NCBI GenBank assembly: GCA_040880205.1
Contig: JBBDIU010000077.1
Coordinates: 1 to 25,504 of the forward strand
DNA length: 25,504 bases
Source of the DNA: WACF01 sp040880205
GTDB taxonomy: Bacteria > Pseudomonadota > Gammaproteobacteria > Pseudomonadales > Cellvibrionaceae
Direction: 5' to 3'
Position numbers and translations under genes: made by a program. Of this stretch, positions 17,415 to 23,449 are shown one piece after another. The notes beneath the pieces were generated by a model, which did not search any database, was not told where the DNA came from, and worked only from the letters and a program-made list of their open reading frames with translations. The first letter of the stretch is position 1. The number at the start of each line of letters is the position of its first letter.

Positions 17415-18281
17415 ATGCGTTCCTGGTTTCAAAAAGGATGGTTTGCGATGGCAGTGGCCGTGCTGGGATGCTTTCCCAGTTCGGTCGTCATGGCCGAAGC
17501 CGCCTGGAGTCAGGTTCGGGAAATTCTCGACCAGCATTGCATCCTTTGTCACAACCCGCGGCTGAAATCAGGCCGAACACCCGAGGGCCTGGACCTTACC
17601 AGCTACCCAGGCGTCATGCGGGTGGTTATTCCGGGCCACCCAACGAAAAGCGCGGCCTTTACCCTGGTCAACATCGGTATCATGCCGGGTGGCGGGCGAC
17701 CCGCACTTAGCGAAAAGGAAAAGGACACCCTGTATTTTTGGATTTATCACGGCGCCAGCAACAACCTTGATCCCTCGAGCGACTGGCAGTGGATCAACCA
17801 GAATCTGCTGAGACCGCATTGCCTTAGCTGCCATGGCGGCGCGCAAGCGGCGGCGGGTCTCCCGCTGGACTTCAGCAGTAACGAAAATTACCAGCGGCTG
17901 CGGCCCTTCCTAGCATCGGAGCTGCAAAACATCATTGCCGACGGCCACGCAAAACACCCGACCTTGAACGTGCCCGAGGCTTTACGGAAGCTGTTTAACC
18001 AATGGCGGGGAAGTGGAGCGCGCAACAGGCAAGTGCCGCAGCCCAACTGGCAGTGGATTCGGGAAAACATTGTGGAAAAACAATGCCAAACCTGCCACAC
18101 GGGTGAACTGATAAAACTGTCGGACTACGAGGATGTGATGACCTTGGTTGTCCCGTTTGATCCCGAAAACAGTCCCTTCTATGGCGTGGTGGCGTCCGGA
18201 TTCATGCCGCAAGACATTCCTCTTGATCGCGACGAGATCGAAGCCATTTACGATTGGATCAAATCCGGTGCCGAACCGTAA
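17415..18281 (+). CDS. Secreted three-heme cytochrome c
   Basis: A protein of 288 residues with a signal peptide (about 1-28, ending VMAEA) and three CXXCH heme sites: CILCH 42-46, CLSCH 136-140 and CQTCH 224-228. The first and third modules share a layout in which a W-x-x-[VI] helix leads to the heme site, then a VV(I)P segment, then a methionine (M90 in IMPGGG, M264 in FMPQD) that could be the distal ligand. Each module ends with an acidic W-I-x-x-GA helix. The middle module is shorter and lacks a clear methionine loop. This resembles planctomycete-type cytochrome domains. It should be a periplasmic electron carrier. It is divergent from the amidohydrolase and convergent with rsmE (22 nt between stops). 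Confidence 0.88.
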   Translation: MRSWFQKGWFAMAVAVLGCFPSSVVMAEAAWSQVREILDQHCILCHNPRLKSGRTPEGLDLTSYPGVMRVVIPGHPTKSAAFTLVNIGIMPGGGRPALSEKEKDTLYFWIYHGASNNLDPSSDWQWINQNLLRPHCLSCHGGAQAAAGLPLDFSSNENYQRLRPFLASELQNIIADGHAKHPTLNVPEALRKLFNQWRGSGARNRQVPQPNWQWIRENIVEKQCQTCHTGELIKLSDYEDVMTLVVPFDPENSPFYGVVASGFMPQDIPLDRDEIEAIYDWIKSGAEP

Positions 18282-18303
18282 CGATGGCGAGCGAAGTTGC
18301 GCT

Positions 18304-19038
18304 CTACCAATCACCCCAAGAGTGTTGCAGCAATGCCAGCGCCGCAATCGGCGCTGTTTCAGCGCGCAGAATTCTGGGCCCGAGTGGCCAGGGCAAAAAT
18401 TCATGCACCTTGGCTCGTTCCACTTCATCATCGCTAAAACCACCTTCAGGCCCTACCAGCACGGCCGCGCTATTGGCGCCATCCTGGCCTGCAGTGTCCA
18501 GTGAAAAACCCTCGGTACCCGGATGCAAAATCAACTTCCGTGACGCCTGGCATTGGGAAACAAAATCGGAGAATTCTATTGGTTCATGCAAAGTCGGCAG
18601 GCGATTGCGCTGGCTTTGCTCACAGGCACCAATGATGATTTGCCGCCAGTGTCCGAGCTTCTTTGCCAAGCGCTCGCCGCTTAACTTCACCTCGGTTCTT
18701 TCGGTGTAAAGTGGCGAGATAGCTGTAACTCCCAATTCAGTCGCTTTTTGCACAATCCAGTCCATCCGATCGCCCCGCGCGAGGCCGATGGCCAGTCGGC
18801 TACGCAGTGGGGATTCGCGATCAACATCCACAAACCTGTCGATTCGTAGCGCGGCCTCTTTTTTTCCCGCTGCTAACAGTGTCGCCTCGTACTCCCCACC
18901 CCGGCCATTAAACACGATCAATGGCCGACCGGCAGAGAGACGCAACACATTCGATACATAATGAGCGCGGTCGCTGAGCAGCGAATAATCCTGCCCGACG
19001 TTCAGCGTGTGATCAAAGAAAATGCGGGGAATGCGCAT
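18304..19038 (-). CDS. rsmE: 16S rRNA m3U1498 methyltransferase RsmE
   Basis: A SPOUT-family SAM-dependent methyltransferase of 244 residues, matching E. coli RsmE, that methylates U1498 of 16S rRNA in the 30S subunit. The N-terminal PUA-like part begins MRIPRIFFDH. The knotted SAM site is marked by LVGPEGGFSDDEV (194-206) and LGPRILRAETAP (219-230); KATELGV lies at 98-104. It lies downstream of ahcY on the same strand. The sequence just before the ATG has no Shine-Dalgarno; instead a heptamer array begins 9 nt upstream of the start codon. Confidence 0.96.
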   Translation of the reverse strand: MRIPRIFFDHTLNVGQDYSLLSDRAHYVSNVLRLSAGRPLIVFNGRGGEYEATLLAAGKKEAALRIDRFVDVDRESPLRSRLAIGLARGDRMDWIVQKATELGVTAISPLYTERTEVKLSGERLAKKLGHWRQIIIGACEQSQRNRLPTLHEPIEFSDFVSQCQASRKLILHPGTEGFSLDTAGQDGANSAAVLVGPEGGFSDDEVERAKVHEFLPWPLGPRILRAETAPIAALALLQHSWGDW

Positions 19039-19047
19039 GGTGTTTAC

Positions 19048-19161
19048 GTGAGACGAGAGACGGCAGACGAGAGACGAACCTCTCGTAAGGCCTGATACAT
19101 CTTGCTGCTCAATACCTTCAAGCGCATACTTGTTTCCGTCTTCCGTCTTCCGTCTTCCGTC
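19048..19161. mobile_element. Gene-less element with inward-facing heptamer arms (ahcY-rsmE gap)
   Basis: The left arm at 19048-19075 is four heptamers ending in AGAC: GTGAGAC, GAGAGAC, GGCAGAC, GAGAGAC. The right arm at 19134-19161 is four perfect copies of TTCCGTC, which read GACGGAA on the opposite strand. The arms face each other around a 58-nt interior with no gene. The right arm ends one base from the ahcY TAA stop, and the left arm ends 9 nt from the rsmE start, so the element fills the whole gap. The layout is the same as that of the four-helix-bundle cassette at 20589-21062. Mobility is inferred, not shown. Confidence 0.6.
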
Positions 19162-19162
19162 T

Positions 19163-20566
19163 TTAGTACTTATAAGAATCCGGTTTAAACGGCCCTTCCA
19201 CCGGGAGGTGCACGTAGTCGCTTTGTTCCTTGGTCATTTTGGTGATTACGCCGCCAAAGCCTTCCACCATGTAGCGGGCCACCTCTTCGTCCAGTGACTT
19301 GGGTAGGACACGGACGTAAATGTTGTTTTCTCGTTGGTCGATCGGCAGCTCCGCGAATTTGTCCTCGTAGAGGTAAATTTGCGCGAGTACCTGGTTGGCG
19401 AAGGAGCCGTCCATTATGCGCGAGGGATGGCCGGTGGCGTTGCCCAGGTTGACCAGGCGGCCTTCGGATAGCAGGATTAAATGATCGTTGTTGGCGCGGT
19501 CGCGATAGATTTTGTGGACTTGGGGTTTGACCTCTTCCCATTCCCAGTTTTTGCGCATGTAGGCGGTGTCGATCTCGCTGTCGAAGTGGCCGATGTTACA
19601 AACCACACAGCCATTTTTCAGGGCGCGCAACATGGGGGCATCACAAACGTTGACGTTGCCGGTGGTGGTGACAACCAAATCGGTTTTGCCGAGCACCTCG
19701 TGATTGAGGTCGTCAAATTTACCGGTGTTATTGCCATTCTGATAGGGCGAAACTACTTCAAAACCGTCCATACAGGCCTGCATCCCACAGATGGGATCGA
19801 TCTCTGAAATTTTCACAATCATGCCTTCCTGGCGCAACGAAGCCGCGGAACCCTTGCCTACGTCGCCATAGCCAATGACCAACGCTTTTTTTCCTGCCAG
19901 CAGGTGATCCACGCCGCGCTTGATAGCGTCGTTCAGGCTGTGGCGGCAGCCGTATTTGTTGTCATTTTTGGACTTTGTCACCGCGTCGTTGACGTTGATG
20001 GCCGGTACTTTCAATTCGCCTCGTTCCATCATTTCAACCAGGCGGTGTACGCCGGTAGTGGTTTCCTCGGAAATGCCATGAATGTGATTGAGGATGTCCG
20101 GGTATTTGTCGTGGGCCATTAAGGTCAGGTCGCCACCATCGTCCAAAATCATGTTGGCATCCCAGGGCTTGCCGTCCTTTAGAATTGTCTGCTCGATACA
20201 CCACCAGAACTCTTCCTCGGTTTCGCCTTTCCAGGCAAACACCGGAATGCCAGCCGCGGCAACGGCGGCGGCCGCATGGTCCTGCGTGGAAAAAATATTA
20301 CAGGAAGACCAACGCACTTCCGCACCCAGCGCGATCAATGTTTCGATCAGCACGGCGGTTTGGATGGTCATGTGAATACAACCGAGAATCTTGGCGCCTT
20401 TCAGCGGCTGTTCGGCGCGGTAGCGTTCGCGCAAGGCCATCAGCGCCGGCATTTCGCCTTCGGCAATTTCGATCTCGCGACGGCCCCAGTCGGCGAGGGA
20501 GAGGTTGGCGACGCGGTAGTCGGTGGATCGGGCGTCGGTTGTTGTTTGGGTGGCTGTTGTAGTCAT
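19163..20566 (-). CDS. ahcY: S-adenosylhomocysteine hydrolase
   Basis: The cytoplasmic NAD-dependent enzyme that splits SAH to adenosine and homocysteine, recycling the by-product of SAM-dependent methylation. It has 467 residues, the normal bacterial length. Visible landmarks are HMTIQTA (65-71), NVNDAVTKSKNDN (191-203), the NAD-binding loop GYGDVGKGS (232-240) and the C-terminal KPDSYKY that reaches into the partner subunit. GGAG lies 9 nt before the ATG. No separate promoter is evident in the 58 nt before it, so it probably depends on the upstream metK transcript. Heptamer arms lie on both sides of the gene (from 20589 upstream and ending at 19161 downstream). Confidence 0.97.
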   Translation of the reverse strand: MTTTATQTTTDARSTDYRVANLSLADWGRREIEIAEGEMPALMALRERYRAEQPLKGAKILGCIHMTIQTAVLIETLIALGAEVRWSSCNIFSTQDHAAAAVAAAGIPVFAWKGETEEEFWWCIEQTILKDGKPWDANMILDDGGDLTLMAHDKYPDILNHIHGISEETTTGVHRLVEMMERGELKVPAINVNDAVTKSKNDNKYGCRHSLNDAIKRGVDHLLAGKKALVIGYGDVGKGSAASLRQEGMIVKISEIDPICGMQACMDGFEVVSPYQNGNNTGKFDDLNHEVLGKTDLVVTTTGNVNVCDAPMLRALKNGCVVCNIGHFDSEIDTAYMRKNWEWEEVKPQVHKIYRDRANNDHLILLSEGRLVNLGNATGHPSRIMDGSFANQVLAQIYLYEDKFAELPIDQRENNIYVRVLPKSLDEEVARYMVEGFGGVITKMTKEQSDYVHLPVEGPFKPDSYKY

Positions 20567-20588
20567 GGGTTACTCCGTTGATGATTTT

Positions 20589-20616
20589 GTGAGATGTAAG
20601 ATGTGAGACGTGAGAT
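20589..20616 (+). repeat. Heptamer array, left arm of the four-helix-bundle cassette
   Basis: Four heptamers: GTGAGAT, GTAAGAT, GTGAGAC, GTGAGAT. They are followed in phase by GAAAGGG, which is shared with the opposite arm. The array begins 22 nt upstream of the ahcY start codon and leaves that gene's GGAG ribosome-binding site intact. Confidence 0.9.
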
Positions 20617-20624
20617 GAAAGGGC

Positions 20625-21008
20625 CTACACACCTACTTCGGTTTTGGATTTCAGCATTCGGATCAAGGCATTGAGTTTGGCGTATGTTTTGTTCGCTAGG
20701 TAAAAAACTTCACTGTTGCCGTTGGAATATCCGAGGCGCTCTGCGATCTGTAGGTGAGTTTCCACTTCTGCCAGTGAACCACGGGCAATGCCAAGGAAGC
20801 GCAGAAATTCTTTGTGGCTTCCCCGTGCCGCGCCTTCAGCGATGTTAGCTGGCACGCTGACGCAGGCACGCTTCAGCTGAGAGGCGAGTGCGAAACGCTC
20901 GTGTGAAGGAAATGTGTCCGCGATTCGGTAAATAGCGACCACCAAATCCATGGAATCACGCCAAGCTTCGAGCTTTTCGTGTCGCCTCACCACCTTCCCG
21001 TTTTCCAT
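20625..21008 (-). CDS. Four-helix-bundle protein (S23/IVP, Avd-like family)
   Basis: A 127-residue protein of the four-helix-bundle family first found as S23 proteins encoded in intervening sequences of 23S rRNA genes; the Avd accessory proteins of diversity-generating retroelements are related. The family signature is clear: HEKLEAWRDSMDLVVAIYR, then VPANIAEGAARGSHKEFLRF and GSLAEVETHLQIAERLG. Members form basic pentameric barrels that bind nucleic acid, but the cellular role of stand-alone copies is not known. ATG 21008 is preferred because GGAG lies 7 nt upstream; a GTG at 21023 would add five residues. The gene is the only one inside the heptamer-armed cassette, with its stop codon 1 nt from the left arm. 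No reverse transcriptase is nearby. Confidence 0.92.
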   Translation of the reverse strand: MENGKVVRRHEKLEAWRDSMDLVVAIYRIADTFPSHERFALASQLKRACVSVPANIAEGAARGSHKEFLRFLGIARGSLAEVETHLQIAERLGYSNGNSEVFYLANKTYAKLNALIRMLKSKTEVGV

Positions 21009-21030
21009 CCGTCTTCTCCGCACCCGTCCC

Positions 21031-21058
21031 TTTCATCTCACATCTCACGTCTCACGTC
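21031..21058 (-). repeat. Heptamer array, right arm of the four-helix-bundle cassette
   Basis: On the plus strand the units are TTTCATC, TCACATC, TCACGTC and TCACGTC. On the minus strand these read as GACGTGA-type units entering the four-helix-bundle gene. The array lies between the metK stop (21070-21072) and the four-helix-bundle start, in the opposite orientation to the array at 20589-20616. Confidence 0.9.
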
Positions 21059-21061
21059 TAA

Positions 21062-21081
21062 GCCGCGCCTCAAAGCGCGGC
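21062..21081 (-). terminator. Stem-loop over the metK stop codon
   Basis: GCCGCGC (21062-21068) pairs perfectly with GCGCGGC (21075-21081) around a 6-nt loop that contains part of the metK stop codon. There is no U-run after it on the minus strand; the heptamer arm begins instead. It may be a weak terminator, an mRNA-stabilising stem, or what remains of a terminator interrupted by the cassette. Confidence 0.4.
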
Positions 21082-22217
21082 CTTAAGCTCCTCCGCCTTA
21101 TCCGTTCTCTCCCAGGTAAAATTTTCTTCCTCCCGCCCAAAATGCCCATAGGCCGCGGTGGGCTGATAAATCGGCCGCTTCAATTGCAGCATTTCAATCA
21201 GACCGTGGGGACGCAGGTCGAAGTGTTCGCGGACCAGTTCGGCGATTTTGTCGTCGCTGACTTTGCCAGTGCCGAAGGTTTCGACGGAAATGGAAGTGGG
21301 TTCGGCGACGCCGATGGCGTAGGACACCTGGATTTCGCAGCGGTCGNNNNNNNNNNGATGTTTTTCGCTACGTAACGGGTGGCATAGGCGGCGGAGCGGT
21401 CGACTTTGGAGGGATCTTTTCCAGAGAAGGCGCCGCCGCCGTGGCGGGCCATGCCGCCGTAGGTGTCCACGATGATTTTGCGTCCGGTCAGCCCGCAGTC
21501 CCCCACGGGACCGCCGATAACAAATTGGCCGGTGGGGTTAATGTGGTAAAGGGTAGCCTTGTGCAGCCATTCCGCAGGCAATACCGGCTTGATGATTTCT
21601 TCCATCACCGCTTCGCGAATGTTGGCTTGGGAAATGTCCGGCGAGTGCTGGGTGGAGAGTACCACCGCGTCCACCGCGACCGGCTTGCCGTCTTCATACC
21701 GCAAGGTCACCTGGCTCTTGGCGTCCGGCCGCAGCCAGGGCAAAACTTTTTCCTTGCGCAACTTGGCTTGGCGCTGCACCAGGCGATGGGAGAAATAAAT
21801 GGGGGCGGGCATCAGTACGTCGGTTTCGTTGCTGGCATAGCCGAACATTAAGCCCTGATCGCCAGCGCCCTGGTCTTTGTTTTCACCTTCGTCCACGCCC
21901 ATGGCGATGTCCGACGATTGTTTGCCGATGGCGTTGAGTACGGCGCAGGATGCACCGTCGAAGCCAACCTCGCTGGAGTCGTAGCCGATTCCCAGAATCA
22001 CATCGCGGATCAGATCTTCGAGATCGATGTAGGTGGAAGTGCGCACTTCGCCGGCGACGATGGCCATTCCGGTTTTTACCATAGTTTCCACCGCAACGCG
22101 GCCATTGGGATCATCCTTTAAAATCGCGTCGACAATGGCATCGGAAATCTGATCGGCCATCTTATCGGGATGCCCTTCCGAAACGGATTCGGAAGTGAAT
22201 ACGGAATAGTTTGCCAT
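21070..22217 (-). CDS. metK: S-adenosylmethionine synthetase (interrupted by an assembly gap)
   Basis: The cytoplasmic enzyme making SAM from methionine and ATP. The first part starts MANYSVFTSESVSEGHPDK and includes GAGDQGLMFGYA (methionine/ATP site), GGGAFSGKDPSKVDRSAAYA and YVAKNI. The second part, in another apparent frame, resumes at RCEIQVSYAIGVAEP and ends with AAYGHFGREE and WERTDKAEELKAAL. The 10 Ns between them cause the apparent frame change. Homologues have about seven residues there, which needs 17 unknown bases. With 17, the protein would be 384 residues, the same as E. coli MetK, so the gene is very likely intact. AGGAG lies about 9 nt before the ATG. The upstream regulator gene ends 12 nt before it. 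Confidence 0.96.
21347..21356. other. Assembly gap (10 Ns) inside metK
   Basis: Ten Ns follow the codon for the isoleucine of YVAKNI and precede C-GAC-CGC-TGC (A/D-R-C). Ten Ns break the frame, whereas 17 bases would restore it and add the usual number of residues. The run is therefore a placeholder rather than a measured length. Confidence 0.95.
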
Positions 22218-22229
22218 GTTGCTATGCTC

Positions 22230-23210
22230 CTATTTGGAAAAATGTCGTATCTGAATTTGAAAACCGTTGCGCAGAGCAAAATAACTGCTTTGGCCCTCGG
22301 TGAGCCCCGCTTCGCTGGCCCAGGCGCTGAAGTCCAGTGGCTCGAAGCCAAGCCAGAGATCACCGCAGGATTCGCTGGCCCAATGTTGGTTGTGGCGGCA
22401 CAAGTCGGTCACTATCAGCGCGCCGCCGGGACGTAGCACCGCGCTGGCATCGTGGAAAATATCCCCGGGCGAGGGGGTGTGGTGTAACACCATGTTGATA
22501 ACCACGCAGTCGACCTCGAGCCCCCGCTCGACTGCCAGTCGCGATTCGCCCAGCAAAAATTCGATGTTGGCGAGCGCCTGGCGTTGGGCAAATGCTCGCG
22601 CCTTGTCCAGCATGCGGGACGAATTATCCAGGGCAAATACCTGGGCATAGGCGCGACTCAGTATCCCGAGAAATTCGCCTTCGCCGGGGCCAATCTCCAG
22701 CACCGCATCCAGGTGCTCCCGTGGAATTCGACGGAGCATGTCCGCAACGTGTTCAGCGTAGACTGGATAGCTGGCAATCAAATCCTGTTGTTCGCGAAAC
22801 TTGTCCGCGTTATCGGCAAAAAACTGCTGGGAAGCCCGAGCGCGTTCCTGTTGCACGTCCGATAGTCGCTTCTGCACGGCGGGTTCGAGCGCGACTCGGT
22901 CGAGTGTGGCATAAAGCACCGTCTGAACGCCGTGGAGTTCATCATCCGCCGCCGCATAGGCCCGGCGGTAGTAAATGGAGTTACCCTCCCGCCGGGTGGC
23001 CACCAGCCCGGCATTTGCCAGCACTTTCAAGTGATGGCTCATGCCCGACTGCTTCATGGAAAAAATCCGACTCAGCTCCAGTACCCCATAGGAGCCGCGC
23101 GCCAGGACCCGCAAAATTTCCAGCCGCAGGGGATCCCCGGCCGCTTTCAAGCAGGCGGCGATCCGATCCAGGGGTTCCTCGGAGGGGAGTTGCTCAAGGG
23201 GCTTTAGCAT
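22230..23210 (-). CDS. sahR: ArsR-type regulator fused to a SAM-dependent methyltransferase domain (SahR-like)
   Basis: A two-domain protein of 326 residues from ATG 23210. The N-terminal ArsR-type winged helix (about 15-95) includes AAGDPLRLEILRVLARG, the recognition-helix region MKQSGMSHHLKVLANAGLV and the wing REGNSIYYRRA. The cysteine pair of metal-sensing ArsR proteins is missing. A class I methyltransferase domain follows, with the SAM motif VLEIGPGEGEFLGILS at about 170-185 and VINMVLHHTPSPGDIF later. P. aeruginosa has the same gene between metK and tktA (PA0547). Proteobacterial regulators called SahR, of the ArsR family, are reported to control SAM-cycle genes in response to SAH. The SAM-binding domain probably acts as the sensor. 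It is first in the minus-strand operon and overlaps its own operator-promoter region upstream. Confidence 0.85.
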   Translation of the reverse strand: MLKPLEQLPSEEPLDRIAACLKAAGDPLRLEILRVLARGSYGVLELSRIFSMKQSGMSHHLKVLANAGLVATRREGNSIYYRRAYAAADDELHGVQTVLYATLDRVALEPAVQKRLSDVQQERARASQQFFADNADKFREQQDLIASYPVYAEHVADMLRRIPREHLDAVLEIGPGEGEFLGILSRAYAQVFALDNSSRMLDKARAFAQRQALANIEFLLGESRLAVERGLEVDCVVINMVLHHTPSPGDIFHDASAVLRPGGALIVTDLCRHNQHWASESCGDLWLGFEPLDFSAWASEAGLTEGQSSYFALRNGFQIQIRHFSK

Positions 23211-23243
23211 CAACCGGGCTATGCAGGTAACAAATTGCCCGGC

Positions 23244-23272
23244 AGTTTAGCAGTGTCGAATAACTATATCAA
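23244..23272 (-). promoter_or_regulatory. Promoter of the sahR-metK operon
   Basis: On the minus strand the -35 box TTGATA (23267-23272) and the -10 box TAAACT (23244-23249) are separated by exactly 17 nt. The -35 box lies inside the palindrome at 23262-23289, so a bound regulator would block RNA polymerase. The leader would be about 27 nt. Confidence 0.6.
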
Positions 23273-23289
23273 AACATTTTGATATAGTT
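23262..23289. promoter_or_regulatory. Palindromic operator, likely bound by the adjacent ArsR-type regulator
   Basis: AACTATATCAAAA (23262-23274), CA, then TTTTGATATAGTT (23277-23289): a perfect inverted repeat with 13-bp arms. It lies between the regulator and tkt and overlaps the regulator's -35 box. Size and symmetry fit an ArsR-family operator. A rightward TTGATA is also present at 23279-23284, so tkt could be affected as well. Confidence 0.7.
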
Positions 23290-23366
23290 TGATTCCAGCG
23301 CTGTGAAGCAGTGCGCCGGGCAGGACATGAGAAACCTTTGGCGGACCTTTACCCCAACCCGGCGGT

Positions 23367-23412
23367 AGGGGACAATACGCCCCTTTTTTAGCGGCGCCCC
23401 ATGCCGCTTTTC
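23367..23412 (+). promoter_or_regulatory. Two tandem terminator-like hairpins in the tkt leader
   Basis: Hairpin 1 pairs AGGGG (23367-23371) with CCCCT (23380-23384) and is followed by a run of T to 23389. Hairpin 2 pairs AGCGGC (23390-23395) with GCCGCT (23403-23408) and is followed by TT and C. An upstream CCCC at 23352-23355 could pair with the GGGG of hairpin 1 instead. This arrangement could attenuate tkt transcription. The stems are short and no known riboswitch is recognised. Confidence 0.35.
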
Positions 23413-23449
23413 TATATCCCAGCCAAGCAAGTCCAGGAGTCCTCCACCC

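Larger units (their letters stand above)
20589..21062 (-). mobile_element. Heptamer-armed cassette carrying a four-helix-bundle gene
   Basis: The left arm at 20589-20623 (plus strand) reads GTGAGAT, GTAAGAT, GTGAGAC, GTGAGAT, GAAAGGG. The right arm at 21028-21062, read on the minus strand, is CTTAGAC, GTGAGAC, GTGAGAT, GTGAGAT, GAAAGGG. The two match at 29 of 35 positions, with the inner 14 identical (20610-20623 against 21028-21041). The interior of 404 nt is filled by one gene (20625-21008). The cassette lies between metK and ahcY, two genes of one pathway. No transposase or flanking target duplication was recognised. The structure resembles a 23S rRNA intervening sequence, which also has paired ends around an S23-type gene. 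Confidence 0.7.

Noticed and set aside
20567..20624. SAH riboswitch upstream of ahcY
   Set aside because: The space is too short and shows no GC-rich conserved core; only the array arm and a ribosome-binding site are present.
20625..21008. Intervening sequence inside a 23S rRNA gene
   Set aside because: The flanking sequence is metK and ahcY, not rRNA, although the architecture is similar.
20589..21062. Diversity-generating retroelement, suggested by the Avd-like protein
   Set aside because: No reverse transcriptase, template repeat or variable target gene is visible in the window.
21070..22217. metK as a frameshifted pseudogene
   Set aside because: The frame change coincides exactly with the run of Ns, and a 17-base gap would give a normal 384-residue enzyme.
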